From Spisula solida (taxonomy: Eukaryota; Mollusca; Bivalvia; Venerida; Mactridae), in assembly GCA_947247005.1 (NCBI GenBank), contig OX365947.1, forward strand, positions 37,280,760-37,344,759: a stretch of DNA of 64,000 nucleotides. The letters run 5' to 3'. Both the position numbers and the translations under genes were made by a program. Of this stretch, positions 45,011-57,500 are shown piece by piece. Numbering within the stretch: position 1 is the stretch's first letter; each line of letters starts with the position of its first letter. The notes beneath the pieces were generated by a model that saw nothing but the letters and a program-made list of their open reading frames with translations, had not been told where the DNA came from and did not search any database.

Positions 45011-45733
45011 AGTCTAACTTGTACTAGCTACCACGTGTATTAAGCGACCTTTGTCTTAAACGACCGGTTTAAACTCCTCCCGATCATATTTGTTCTATTT
45101 TCTTAATGTATTAAGCGACTTTTGTCTAATGCGACCAACGACCACTCTTTAAGCACTATAATTGATTGGTCAAATTTCATTAAGCGACCGTAAAAAATGT
45201 AAATCACTAGTGGTCTGTAGTGACAGGTTGTTATTTACCTTATACCTCGTCATAACACATTGTCTGTTCACACTTCAGAGTTTGTTTTTTGTTAACCGGA
45301 CCCCAATTAACATTATTAATACAACCATTGTGTCCGTAGGGCATCATTATTAATATAACCATTGTGTCTTTTGATGCAATCAGCTTGTTGTCACTGTCCA
45401 TTTGGACTAAAACCCGATCTATTCCGTTTTGTTTGTCGACTGTGCAAGAAAAACTGACTTACATTAATTGCAATGTGAAATATATGAGTCAATTTATCTA
45501 AATTATAAATTGAAATGTTAATGAAGACAATGCATACAAGTATGAAATCATCAGAAAACTTACTTGTAAACACGCTTAAGTTTATGGATTGAAGTTGAAT
45601 GGTATTCGGACTGCCTAAAATCAGAAATTTGTTTATAACACTCAATGTTTCTAACATTTGTGTTAACCAACCATTACATTAAGCGACCATTTTCAGATCT
45701 TCTCATTAGTGGTTGTTTAATACAAGTTAGACT
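45011..45733. mobile_element. Inverted-repeat element (AGTCTAACTTGTA, TAAGCGACC)
   Basis: Termini AGTCTAACTTGTACTA and TAATACAAGTTAGACT are inverted. TTAAGCGACC occurs several times inside. Confidence 0.7.
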
Positions 45734-45954
45734 GTAACAATTTATACAAAAAATACCAACACCCCAAATTGTTGCATTTCTAAACTGGTTCAGTGTAATT
45801 GGCTGATCAATAACACTTTTAACAGATTAATAAACCAATAAATTATTTTAAACTGTCAAGTGGGAAAACACAGCTTACACACAGCTGACACAAGGAAACA
45901 AGATAATATTTAGATATTTGGAAGGTTGTCATTTGTTGGTAACCTCCAATTGGA

Positions 45955-46016
45955 AAAAGTTCTTGTCTTAGTTAGTTTGCTGGATATGTACCATCAACGG
46001 TTCAATTCCCGGTCAC
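45955..46016 (+). pseudogene. tRNA-like fragment
   Basis: TTAGTTAGTTTGCTGGATAT (weak A-box) and ACGGTTCAATTCCCGGTCAC (B-box and T arm). Isolated and degenerate. Confidence 0.35.
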
Positions 46017-46218
46017 AACAGCTCATACCATTACTTTTCCATGAAAATTTGACACCAATATGAATTTTCCTCCACATGACATAGCCTGACACTATATATT
46101 TCCCAAGATGGCCCTAATGGGTTGTCCAGGTATATACCTGATTACAGCAGGGCTTTCACTAGGTTTCAAAACCCAAGAGTCATGACTGTTGACCCCAAAA
46201 TTCCAAGAGTCAAAATAC

Positions 46219-46434
46219 TTAATCGGTCGAAACGAAACCTTACTGTTAACGGAATGTCTTTAATTATTATTATTAGTATGGTGTGTGGGTCATATATTAG
46301 CATGTACTACTGTATTATTGATGATCTTAATCGGTCGAAACGAAACCTTACTGTTAACGGAATGTCTTTAATTATTATTATTAGTATGGTGTGTGGGTCA
46401 TATATTAGCATGTACTACTGTATTATTGATGATC
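46219..46434 (+). repeat. Exact 108-bp tandem duplication
   Basis: Two copies (46219-46326, 46327-46434) show no difference by eye. 108 is a multiple of 3, so the surrounding open frame 46122-46547 stays open, repeating GMSLIIIISMVCGSYISMY. I do not support that frame as a gene: no family resemblance and no splice or promoter context. Confidence 0.95.
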
Positions 46435-46547
46435 AACATCTTGTTATTCTTGGAGGACTTACTCTCGACAATCAAGTGATCTACAGGACTATTGGTCTCC
46501 ACATAATATTACAATGTAAACTTATTCTTACCAGGTACTTAAATTAA

Positions 46548-47373
46548 AAATCTAACAGAAAACAATATTTGCTTCTTTATAATTCCATAGGCTTGATATG
46601 CAATGTATTTTATATTACCTGTAACAGGTTTTTAAGTGTGCCTTAGAGTGTTTCAAAAAGTATGTTTTTCGTTGTTTTCCGAATTTCTAACTTGCACCCA
46701 TGGATGGTCTGAATAAACAAACAAACATATAAACTGGAAATTTTACAGTTATTTTATATATAATAGAATCATTGTACAAGTATTTATGTTTTAAATATTT
46801 GAAATATTTCACAATTTTCTACTTGACTGTAAATATTATAAAATTAGAGAATGCCTGCAGTTTCATCAGTCATATAAGTATCTAGGCATATTTTATCTCA
46901 CAATGATTGGATAACCTCCTGGAAAATCTCCCAATCTTAGATAGATAACTAGGTTTTTTTATTGCATTATATGTCTGTGTTATACTAGTATACAAATTTA
47001 TTTCAAGATGATTTTGAAATAAGTTGTGTAAGTTAATTTATTCACTCTAAGACATCTTGTTCTTGATAATATCCATCACCAACAGGTTATGACAGACAGG
47101 AGCTAGTTTCCTGTCTGGACAGACTGAATTAAATATTATTTAAATTGGGTCTCAATTTGCAACTCATAATATCTGATGTAATACAGGGCATGACTGTCTC
47201 TTAATTCTGTTTTGAATATTTATGGTTCCCTAGAACTACTTTGACTGTCCCAAAGCACCCCTAGTTTAAATAAAATGTCCTTATTACTCTTGCTTTAAAA
47301 AACTATTGTATACTTCCGGAATTTCCCAAATTATTACACATGTTGATACAAAGCTTTTACTTTTATTTTTCAG
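46548..47373. other. Upstream flank or 5' intron of the J-domain gene
   Basis: No coding or clear repeat signal. A promoter was not identified. Confidence 0.4.
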
Positions 47374-47739
47374 AAACCCCTAGGACCACAGAACCTGCTA
47401 CTGACCAAACATTATATCCATTCCCAATGACTGATCAACCTTTCATAGTTCTCAATGTTACATCCTCTACTCTGGTGACCTGACTTCTGTGATAACTATT
47501 CCAGTATTGAATGTGTGCAGTGTGTGTCTCAGTTGGATCTGATATGGTAGGACTAGATGTGACAAGTGAATGTACAAAATGTATGTGACATTACTACATT
47601 ACCAACTTTAAGTTTCATGAACATGTAGCTGTCTAAATAATCGTGTCTTTACTAGAAATTTTCAACACTGATCGATTGAAAGGAATCTGTCATGTACGCA
47701 ACAATTCAGAGGTTTAAGCGTTTGCAGTACTAGGATACC
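47374..47739 (+). other. Putative 5' UTR exon start of the J-domain gene
   Basis: A good 3' splice site (TTTTATTTTTCAG) precedes 47374, and an in-frame TAG lies 9 nt before the ATG. This suggests that the first coding exon carries about 366 nt of 5' UTR and that a non-coding exon lies upstream. Confidence 0.5.
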
Positions 47740-48529
47740 ATGACGAAGAATCATTTCCATACGCTTGGTTTGAGACCTGGTTGCTCAGAGGATGATGTTA
47801 AAAAGGCTTTCAGAGCTCTAGCGAAGAAATTTCACCCTGATAAAAACCAAGATGCAGGAGCTGAGGAAAAGTTTAAAGAGATAGCAGGTGCTTATGAAGT
47901 ATTAAAAAATGAGGACAGGAGAGACATTCATGAGAGAGAAGTGTCGAGAAGAACAACCAGTTATAGTGCAAGTTGTGCAACTAATGGATACACTAATGGA
48001 TACACCAATGGATACACCAGTGGATACACAGAGACTAAAAATAAAAATCATGACGATAGTGCTTGGTCAAGAAAATTCGGAGAAAGTTCGAGAAAGTTTG
48101 ACGAGCACGCCAAAAAATTTGAAGAACATTCAAAAAAGTTTGGTGAACAGGAAAATAGGTATAAGAATTCATCATTCGGACATTTTGCAGACGAAGGAAA
48201 GAATTCTTATAGAGAAGCACATGGTAAACCCTCAAACAAAAAACAAAACCAAAAACCGAGCCCTAAGCCGAAACATAAACAATCAACTAATTCCCGACCT
48301 CGACGACCTTGGTCTAATGAGTGGACAGCTCCTGATGACACGGATCAGTTTTACGATATTCCAGATCCACAGCCGCGTGCAAACTTTTCTTTTGCTTTCA
48401 AATCTTTCATGGATGATCTGGGAATGAGTTTCGATGCATTCTTCATGGGTCCTGAAGTACCTAATGGAACTTTCGGCTTCTCAGCGTTCTTTGATGCTCC
48501 AGATCCTACCACAGAATATGCCAGATTCA
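47740..48529 (+). CDS. J-domain gene exon 1 (J domain and linker)
   Basis: It encodes residues 1-263 plus one base of 264. J-domain helices II and III flank AKKFHPDKNQ. The donor reads TTCA/GTAAGT. If the intron is retained, only four more codons follow before TGA at 48541-48543, which would give a 267-residue protein without zinc fingers. Confidence 0.92.
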
Positions 48530-51500
48530 GTAAGTTGGTCTGATGTTTCAATATTTTGTCTTTAAAGGTGCGAGTCCGTTTTTCTATTGAAACTGAAACA
48601 TTGTTAATATATACATTGCAGATCCATTTACCACAATTTGAAGTTGTTTATAATAAGATTTAACAAGAATTTAAATCTAGGAGTAAGTTTAAGATTTCTG
48701 TAAGTGCTTTGCTAAAACAGGACCCAGCTCCCTGGCTTAGACTAGAGGGTCATATTTGATGCCTCCCTTAACTACCTGTTAAAGCAAGTTTGCTTATTAT
48801 AGTAAAACATGGTTTATATAATTTGTATTGATGAATAGAACTAAGCAGAGATACATGTATCACATGGTTACTACATGTATTAGTAATTTATACATGCTGT
48901 ATTGAAGAATTAGCTTCCAGTAAATTATAGAGTGTTTGGAGATTATGGATGGAACGGACACCCTGTCTGAAATGTTTACTTGTTGACTGGGTAGTTTATC
49001 TCCTAATGCTCATTCCTGGAAGGTTTTGTTTAATCTGGTACTTCTATATGATACATAGGAAACTTCAACCTGGTCAAAACTAAGGATAACAATGATAATA
49101 CTTTACTTCTTTTTTTACCATAACTTAATTGAGTATCAGTAGTAAGTAGTGTTTAAACAGCTGGGTACTGTTTTATCAAAGCACTTACGAAAATCTTAAA
49201 CTGACCTACGTTCAAATTTAGATAATTTATAACTTTTTTACAACTACAAAGTGTGGTAAATGGATCCGCAATACTAACAAGGATTCCGTTAATGAACTCT
49301 TACAAACCATATCTGTCCCCAATTCGCCGCTGTTGAAGAATTATGAATAATTTAAATTTGAACATAAGTTTACGATTATCGTAAGTGCTTTGATAAAACG
49401 GTACCCTGTTAACCAGAATAATCTATGGTAATGAGCCCTTTGTCATACTGATGCATACAGCTTTTGGATAGTGATTTTAGCCCAAGAAAATCAACCAATA
49501 ACCATATAAATATGAATATTAAATGGCAATCATAATTACTATTTAGTATTTACTATACACACATGTGAGCCAGTGTCAACAAATACATCAATTATGGCTG
49601 TTTAATGCAGGTACACTCGCCCATAAGTCGGGTAAAATCAAGTTAAACAAATTCGAAAATGTAATGTAAAAAAACCTGTATAAGATGTACAACTTATGCC
49701 TTATTATGTCAATATCAAAGGATGGGTCATGATAAATAAGTGACTTTTTGAAATATTTTTGACACCTTTAAGGCTTTTACCTGACTAATATGGGCAAAGA
49801 TATACGGTATATATTTAATATATTAAATGAAAGTATGGACTGCTTATGACTGGCACCGTACATTGTAGATTTAACTTAGATGACTTAACTAAATTAACTT
49901 ATACCTGGGTCCCAAATCCAATCTGATCACCATTGAATCATTGGACAACATACTAAAATGATACTTTGGTCTGATTAAAGCTGGTCTGATTGAGCCGATC
50001 TGATTGGGCCGAACGGATATATCAGCCAGAGATTGAGCAGCAGTCTGAGCAATTTTAAGTCTCTATTGAAATTACTAAGACACTGCTACTCCTCAGCTGC
50101 CGTCTTGCAAGCTCCCTAGACATCAGGTGCACATTTGTCGTCTGCAAGATCCCTAGACATCAGGTATACATTTGTCGTTTGATACGTGGATATTGTCTGG
50201 TGTTTTGGCGATTTGTGACCTGGGTATTTCACAGCGTTGACTGTATACAATGTCAATGTTAGTGAAAACTGTACACAGCATCTCTTATATTATACATGTA
50301 TGGTACCTGTTGTTCACAAACAATTGAACTCGTTCATGAGTTGAGGTAATGATGTAGTATGATTATTAACTTAGACTTGTTACTATTATCTGATGTGAGC
50401 TATTTGCTGGATAGGCCAACATAAAGTCATTGCTATGATATATGTATACACTGGATAGGCCAACATAAAGTCATTGCTAGATTATCATACTAGTTAATCT
50501 AAATTTTTCAAAATTATCAAAATGGAACTAGCATCAGTGTTCAAGCTTGCGTTGGTTACAGTCTTAACTTAAATGTCTAAATTTTTTTTAATTTCAATGT
50601 TATAATAAGCTATACTGCAGTGAACTTGAGCATAAGTTTGTAAGGAGTTATTGCCCCTTTGAACTTTTGCTTTAAGTTGGTACTTATACTATCAACATTT
50701 CTGCCTGAGAAAATCCGTGGGGAGTATCTCTTGTTAGTTTTCCACCAAATCTGGTTAATTTTTTTGTACTGGACAACACACTAGCTTGATAATGTTAATA
50801 TGCTAAAACAGGTCATTGATAAGTTTGAAGTAGATAAAACAGTCTGGGTGGCATTGAATATAGGAAGGGTGGCATAAACACTAGGGAACTTGTAGGGATG
50901 ATGATCTAGGAATTAGTTAACGATGGCCTAGAATGTCTTCACATGAGTTTATTGGAACCAGATTTGTTGTACACACAGATGATTGACATTTTTATCCTGA
51001 TTCTTGTTTCCTCACCATTAGCTCACCTGTGTGTACTTGGTTACTGCTCTTTCATTATTATCCATGTTGTAGTCGACTATACAGACCCTATGTGTTAGAA
51101 ACAGTTCTTACCTATTCTGTTAGTACATTGTAGCCAGACTTATCTCATACTGCAGTACTAGCCTATGTTATGAACTACCTACCTAGCATAGCATGATGTA
51201 TCGGAACAACAAAAGTAAAACCACGCATCTGCTGATGAATAAAGAAAGAGATAGAACAGTTTCACACAGTAGTCTCGCATGAATGCTTGATTAATTCTTA
51301 TTACATATTATTATCAACAGCACTGAGTAAGACCATTGTTTTGGAGCCAATATGACAAGATGCTAAATGCATGTGAACTTTCAAGTATGATCTGCATAAG
51401 CTGTATGATACATGGGTCTTTAATCCTTTATGTCTTACTGGGCTGGGGGCTGGACAGACATCAGCCGATCATCAGCACATTGTTATTTGTTTCTACTCAA

Positions 51501-54500
51501 GAGCCTATGTTTGCATGATATCTAGACATCCGGTACACGTCGGATACATGAATATATTCCAGCATCTCGGTGATTTGTATCCCAGGTATCCGCTGCTGGT
51601 CCAGGGGAAGCAGTCTTATGTGGCTGCTTTCAGCAGTTTGCTGTTTATTAGTTATTACATGGGTATCTTATTTAAAAATGGCCAAATGGGATGAAACAGT
51701 ACAAGCTGTAACTTAAGACAGGTGGTTGCTTAATTCAGGGTACTGTTTTATCAAAGCACTTACGGAAATCGTAAACTTACGATCAAATTTAAATTCTTTA
51801 TAATTTGTTTACAATTGACCTTTCTGCCGATTTTGATTGACAGGTGGCGTTAGCCAATCAGATTGCAGCATCTGGGCAACGATTTATCGCCGCCATCTTG
51901 TAAGACAACCTGGACATTAGACAAGCTAAAATCAATGTAAATTGTGCAATATTCAATTAAGTCTTATTTCATTAATATTGACCACATTTTTAAAATTCTG
52001 GTATGTTTAAAAACTAGAAAACTTCAACTTTAATTTGGTAGCAATGTCATGAAAGTGAATTAATTTATTAAATCCATAAGGCCTCGGAAGTAGTAGCTAT
52101 GTATATTTTGACTCAAATATAGTCTGATTTAAAAGTTATATCATTGATATTTACATCAATATAATTCGAAATAATTACATGTTGTGAAACTAGAAAGCTT
52201 CGTCTTTAATTTGATATGAATGTTTCAAAAAATATATACTTCAAACCATAGACTCGTGAAATTATTTTATTATTTGAAATAGAATAAGGACACATAACCC
52301 CCAAATAACGAGAATGTGTGTATTTCCCATCGAAGATGACTGTGAAGTGTTTTAATAATATTGAACATTATGTTGTTTTGGTCTATGTAATAGTTATAGC
52401 GCTTTTCAGTTGACATCCTTGTGGTGCTAAATTCATTCAATCTTCAAAGCTTATAACAATTATTTTTTTAAATCTATGTACTGTACGGTCCGGACAGCTA
52501 TTGTAAATTATGATAGATAGATACATGTACAAATTTATTTCAAAGTATCTATATGTCAGAGACCTGTCGGATATATACACATTACTACAAAACATTTATA
52601 GCAATTATGTATAAAACTAACTGACCCCATACTGTTCCCCTGTCCTCGCGGAAACCGCTATGTGTCACATTGATTATTGACAACTAACAAGACACCGCGG
52701 TATATCACTGGTCCCCGACTGATACGAATCTAAACGAGATCATCAAAGTATATAACACATTGGAATTTTAACTAACTTAAAATCTAGGGCTTATTTATTT
52801 CTTGTATAATGGTGCATATAAAATATGTGTAGCTCACATTATTGCACTTGACCAGACAGTTTGAACGATATTTATTTACTTGATAACGCGTGATTGTACA
52901 TTAGAAATTTGTTGATATGCTGACTGCTGACAAAACCATGTATTACGTAGCGATGTGGGATTTGAAAGATTCACATTCATCTATGTTAACATAGCACTAT
53001 TTTGTTTGCGGAAGTTGCAATCAAATACAGCCTCAGTCGTAAGTAATCAACAAAATGTATGTCCCCGCTATAAGCGGTAGATCACACGGAAGACATCAAT
53101 AAAAACCCGACGCAGAAAATCAGGAGGTCTTGTAACTTTACTTAAATATTTGTTTACGCACATTTGAATTTGATCATTTATCAAACACACCATCATACAA
53201 ACGTATACGGAAGATGAAATGCTATAGTGTATGGAAGATTCCATTATACCCGTAACCGTGTATATGTAAATATATGTATTAACCCTTAATGATTTCTTTG
53301 TTACAATAAAGGGTGTATCTTTCAAGCAAGGTCATTCCCGATTGGCGCAAAAACTATACATAAATAGCGATTTAGATAAAAAGAAACATTCTAATTGAGC
53401 GGCAAAATTACGCTTGTGAGTGTCTGCTTATTCGGACACTGCTTGGCTCTGATTTAGTAACTGTTTACGTAAAATTCTTCGATTTAAAACCATCGATTTG
53501 CAATTTTTAAGTAGGCACATGATTATGTTTAACAAATTTTTCAAAACATTGACTTAAAGCGAAATATTTAACGGAATTGTATCAAGCGCATCACACGACA
53601 TCTCCGTATTAGACGCCATTTTAATGAAAGCTTGTCTTGCGTAGCAACAACGAATACCCGTAACTATAGGGGGCGTGGCTACGAAGCGTCTGCAGAAAGG
53701 TCAATTATAAAGTTTGGTAAATGGAGCTGCAATACTAATACTGATTTAGTTAATAAACTCCTACAAACCATATCCATCACCAATTTGCAGTTGTTTAAGA
53801 ATTATAAAGAATTTAAATTTGAGCGTAACTTTAAGATATTTGTAAGTGCTTTAATAAAACAGTACCCAGGTGACTAGTCATACAGGTATTATAGGTTTGA
53901 CTGTTCACAGAACTTTCTTGGGTATATAATCTTATTTGACTAACTAAACAACTATTCATGATCTGTCTACCAGCTGTGCTAGTCACTGTTTAAGCAACAG
54001 TGCTACATGTAGTCACTGTCGTAGACCTACAGAGTCATAGACCTACAGAGTGAGAACTAGTCTGTCTATACAGACCCTATGTTTAATTAAAGGAGACAAC
54101 TCATCTGACTACTAACTTATTTCCCTTTGCACCCTCGAACATAGTAAATAATCAAGCTCAAAATAAAATCTACATGTAGCTAAAATTGAAAATAAGGTTA
54201 TGATAATTGATTGTTATAAGTAAATCTTCTCAGAATTTAAAAGTTTGTGTAGGGGTTAGTTCATAGTTTCCTAGAAGAACACAGAATGTGCCTGGAAATA
54301 TTCTCCATTCCTATAATTGATAACGGTACAACTATTGCAAAAAAGAAAAGTTAGACATTTATTGCTTGAGTTTGGCATGAAATTCCCCCTTTTGATTGTT
54401 CAAAAAACTATGTATGAGACACCAGTCCTACTTTATCCTTCAATACAATTTAGATGCAGTTAGGTTCATGATAACCTTAATTTATTTAGAAAGTGACTAA

Positions 54501-57500
54501 TCAATTGGCCTTTTCAGCACAGTCGCCTTCCTGGATTCGAACCTTTGCCCCCCCACCCCCCCCCCCCCCCTTGTGCTCCCAACCTTTTCCATTGGGAAAC
54601 ATAATCTAGCATATATTTCTAGCGGTACTGTTAGTTAAGCATGTACTAGTCACAACGATACTCATGCTTCATGTTATAGTGCGCCCAGGATAATGAGAAA
54701 GGTGGTTACATTTAGTATATTCCACAAAGGTGGATTAATCAGATGTGCACTATTTATCAGTGTTGATTTGAGTACAATACTGACCTTATCCGAAATTAGT
54801 GATTTGTAAAACCAATTTTGCCATAGTTGACCAAACCGATTCCTGTTTGTAAATATCACATTATCATGGGCGCACTATAGTTTGTTTTCTATGTTATGTT
54901 TATATTGCTGTGTTCATGTTATTTATGCATGTTTGTTTTGTGTTCTGATTTTAACAGGCACACCCAGTTCATTTAACACATTCCGTTCAAGACCACGACC
55001 ACGTAAGAGAAACATAGCCCCTGAGAATGGTACTGAGGAGCTTGATCCAGAGTATATGTTTACGCCACGCAATTCACGCCCACAAACACAACACAGTACC
55101 GGCAGTAAGGAGACATATTTTGCTGACTTTAATCCAGGTGTGGCTAACATGTCTGATGGTACGTGTTTCCATTGTCGTGTAACTCTTATCATATAGCATC
55201 TGTATTAGTTAGCATCTGTACTAGTTAAGCTTAGGTCTCACTGAGGAATTCCACATCGCCAATGGTCTCCTGATTTCTTCCGATACCACACGATTCATCA
55301 CAATTTTTTCCGATATCACAAACTGTCTCATGACTTTCCCGAAGCTTCCCCTAGACAACGAGGAACCTGTTCCTAATGCCCTGAATGCTCCTTAATTTTA
55401 ATCGGTTGTACATCGCTGAGGCAAAAAATGCTTAGTGTGACCTAGGCTTTAGCACTGCATCATGTACATCCATAGGAAAAAAAAGTAAATGAACCGCAAC
55501 ACCAAAGAGGGGGCTTAAATCATTTTTGTCTGAATTTTATAATTGAATAGAAGTATGATGCATAGACAGTCTATGAATTGGTAACATGCATATCAAATGA
55601 CAAACTGGTATTTTGGAAAAACTCGTCATCATCCAACATATGTTTTAATGACTCATAAATATGTTACATCGTTAGAGCTCTTTAATTATGTTGCGGCTCA
55701 TTTATATAATTACTATTAAACAGTATAATCAGGTACTCCAGAATGGCCTTCACATAATTATGCACTTAAACCTCTTTTCTATAATAAGTATGATCACAGC
55801 AAAACATCTCAACATCAGTCCAGTAATAAATCAGCAATAAGTAATTGGTCTCCCATAGACCATATTGAATTTGTACTGGATGTCTGGATGGATAATGTCA
55901 CTAAGTTTGTCCCCACTTGTTCTCTGTAAACAACGGTCTGATTTCAATAAAACCTTACATGAATAGTTGGTACCAAACCTAGTTGAACTTAAGTTCAGTT
56001 AAATGGTACCAGAATTATGACCCTTTGAGGTAGACATAGGTTTTTTCATCCATCTTAATTAGTCGCCCTTGTACCATACTAAATCAAGGTCATACTATTA
56101 TAATGATTGTTCATTTGTCTTTAGTTTGTGCTTACTAACTTAAGTTATGTGTAGCAACATTTTACTGACTATGAGCATAGGCGCATGGTGTCAAATTATC
56201 TACGTTTCAAATTATCGGAGTGTATACTCTATATAATATATAGAGAAGGTTGTGCAGCGGGCATGTTTTGCTGCAATGGACATGACGTTATGAAAGCTGG
56301 TACCCAGTTGTTTTACAGTTGTCAGAGCAAACACAGATACAAGTTCCTGTAACGTCATATCCTTTGCAGCTAAACATGGCTGCTGCACAACCTTCTCTAT
56401 AGTATAGGGTACACTCCATAATTTGAAACCATAATTTGAAAGCATGTGCCTATGACTATGAAGAGTATTCAACATAATTGTTTAGATCTTCCATATGATA
56501 ACATGTACACATTGTAAGCTATTGACCTGACATTAGCATGTACCGGCCGGGTATAACCTCCAGCAGCCGTAGGGAAGGTTACCCTTTGTTCATTCTGCTA
56601 CATAATTCACATCACAGTCTGTCAGACATCATGTGTGATGTTATTATATGATTATGACTGGTAGTAGTTCTAGCTTCCTACCACAGTGTACTGCAAAATT
56701 ATAATATTTGCTGTGGAATTATTCTTGTTAAATTCACAGATGAACTAGATCGCAAAATAAAGATCCCCTGGAATAATTGACCTCTAAAATACCTAACGAG
56801 AACTTTTACTTCAATAATTTAAATCCACAACTTTTATAGAAGCCACTAATTTACCATTTTACCAAAATCAGCGAAAATTAATACCCGCGAAAATTAATGA
56901 TTTTGTCTATCTCTGTACCATGCAATACCTCAGACTGTTCAGCTGTTCCATATTCTCTCACACCTAAATGATTGAACTAGGCTAGTTTTACAGGTAATGT
57001 ATAACACACTACCTGTAGTCACACATGTCATATCAATTGGAAGTTAATGATTAATGCAGTAGTTGTGCAACTGTTTATTGTGCATGATGTATTCTTTGTC
57101 TATATTATAAAGACTTTCACTGAAATGATTTTGCATTGAAGTCATATTTCATTCTCCTAGATATCTTAGATATTGTATTGACTGTGGGGGGGGGGGGTAG
57201 GTAATTGCATTGAAGTCAGAACTCTTAGACTAGTTTTATAATATACAGTACAACCTCTGTAGAGCAACACCCTTTGTGAGCTGCAAATATTGGCCATTGT
57301 TTAGAGGTTGTTGCTCTACAGAGGTAACATTTATAGCAATATCAATTTTGAATGTCTTTTATAGAGAGGCTGTTGCCATCCCTCAAAGCCGGAGGTCATT
57401 GGCCAATTAGGCAGGGATAAAACAGTATAGCCACGCACTACGACTGTCTCAGTCGAACGCACAAAAAAGAAAAAAAGAAGTTGTTGCTCTACAGAGGGCT

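Larger units (their letters stand above)
48530..54957 (+). other. Intron 1 of the J-domain gene (6.4 kb)
   Basis: It holds hAT-like MITE copies (48631-48726, 49161-49408, 51738-53867), a nested 1.9-kb element (51817-53702), a TAGTGCGCC MITE (54677-54877) and small duplications: 44 bp at 50100-50180 (CCCTAGACATCAGGT) and 44 bp at 50409-50480 (GGATAGGCCAACATAAAGTC). No further exon is needed by phase. Confidence 0.7.

Noticed and set aside
46122..46547. 141-codon open frame with two hydrophobic repeats
   Set aside because: Length comes from the 108-bp duplication in AT-rich DNA; no family match, promoter or splice context.
48035..48551. Antisense and frame-shifted open frames over the J-domain exon
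   Set aside because: The sense frame has the HPD motif, upstream stop and in-phase splicing; the others are shadows.
39460..56475. Similar minus-strand peptides at 39460-39642 and 56212-56475 as a small gene family
   Set aside because: The similarity is explained by the shared inverted-repeat MITE; the frame lies across its arms.
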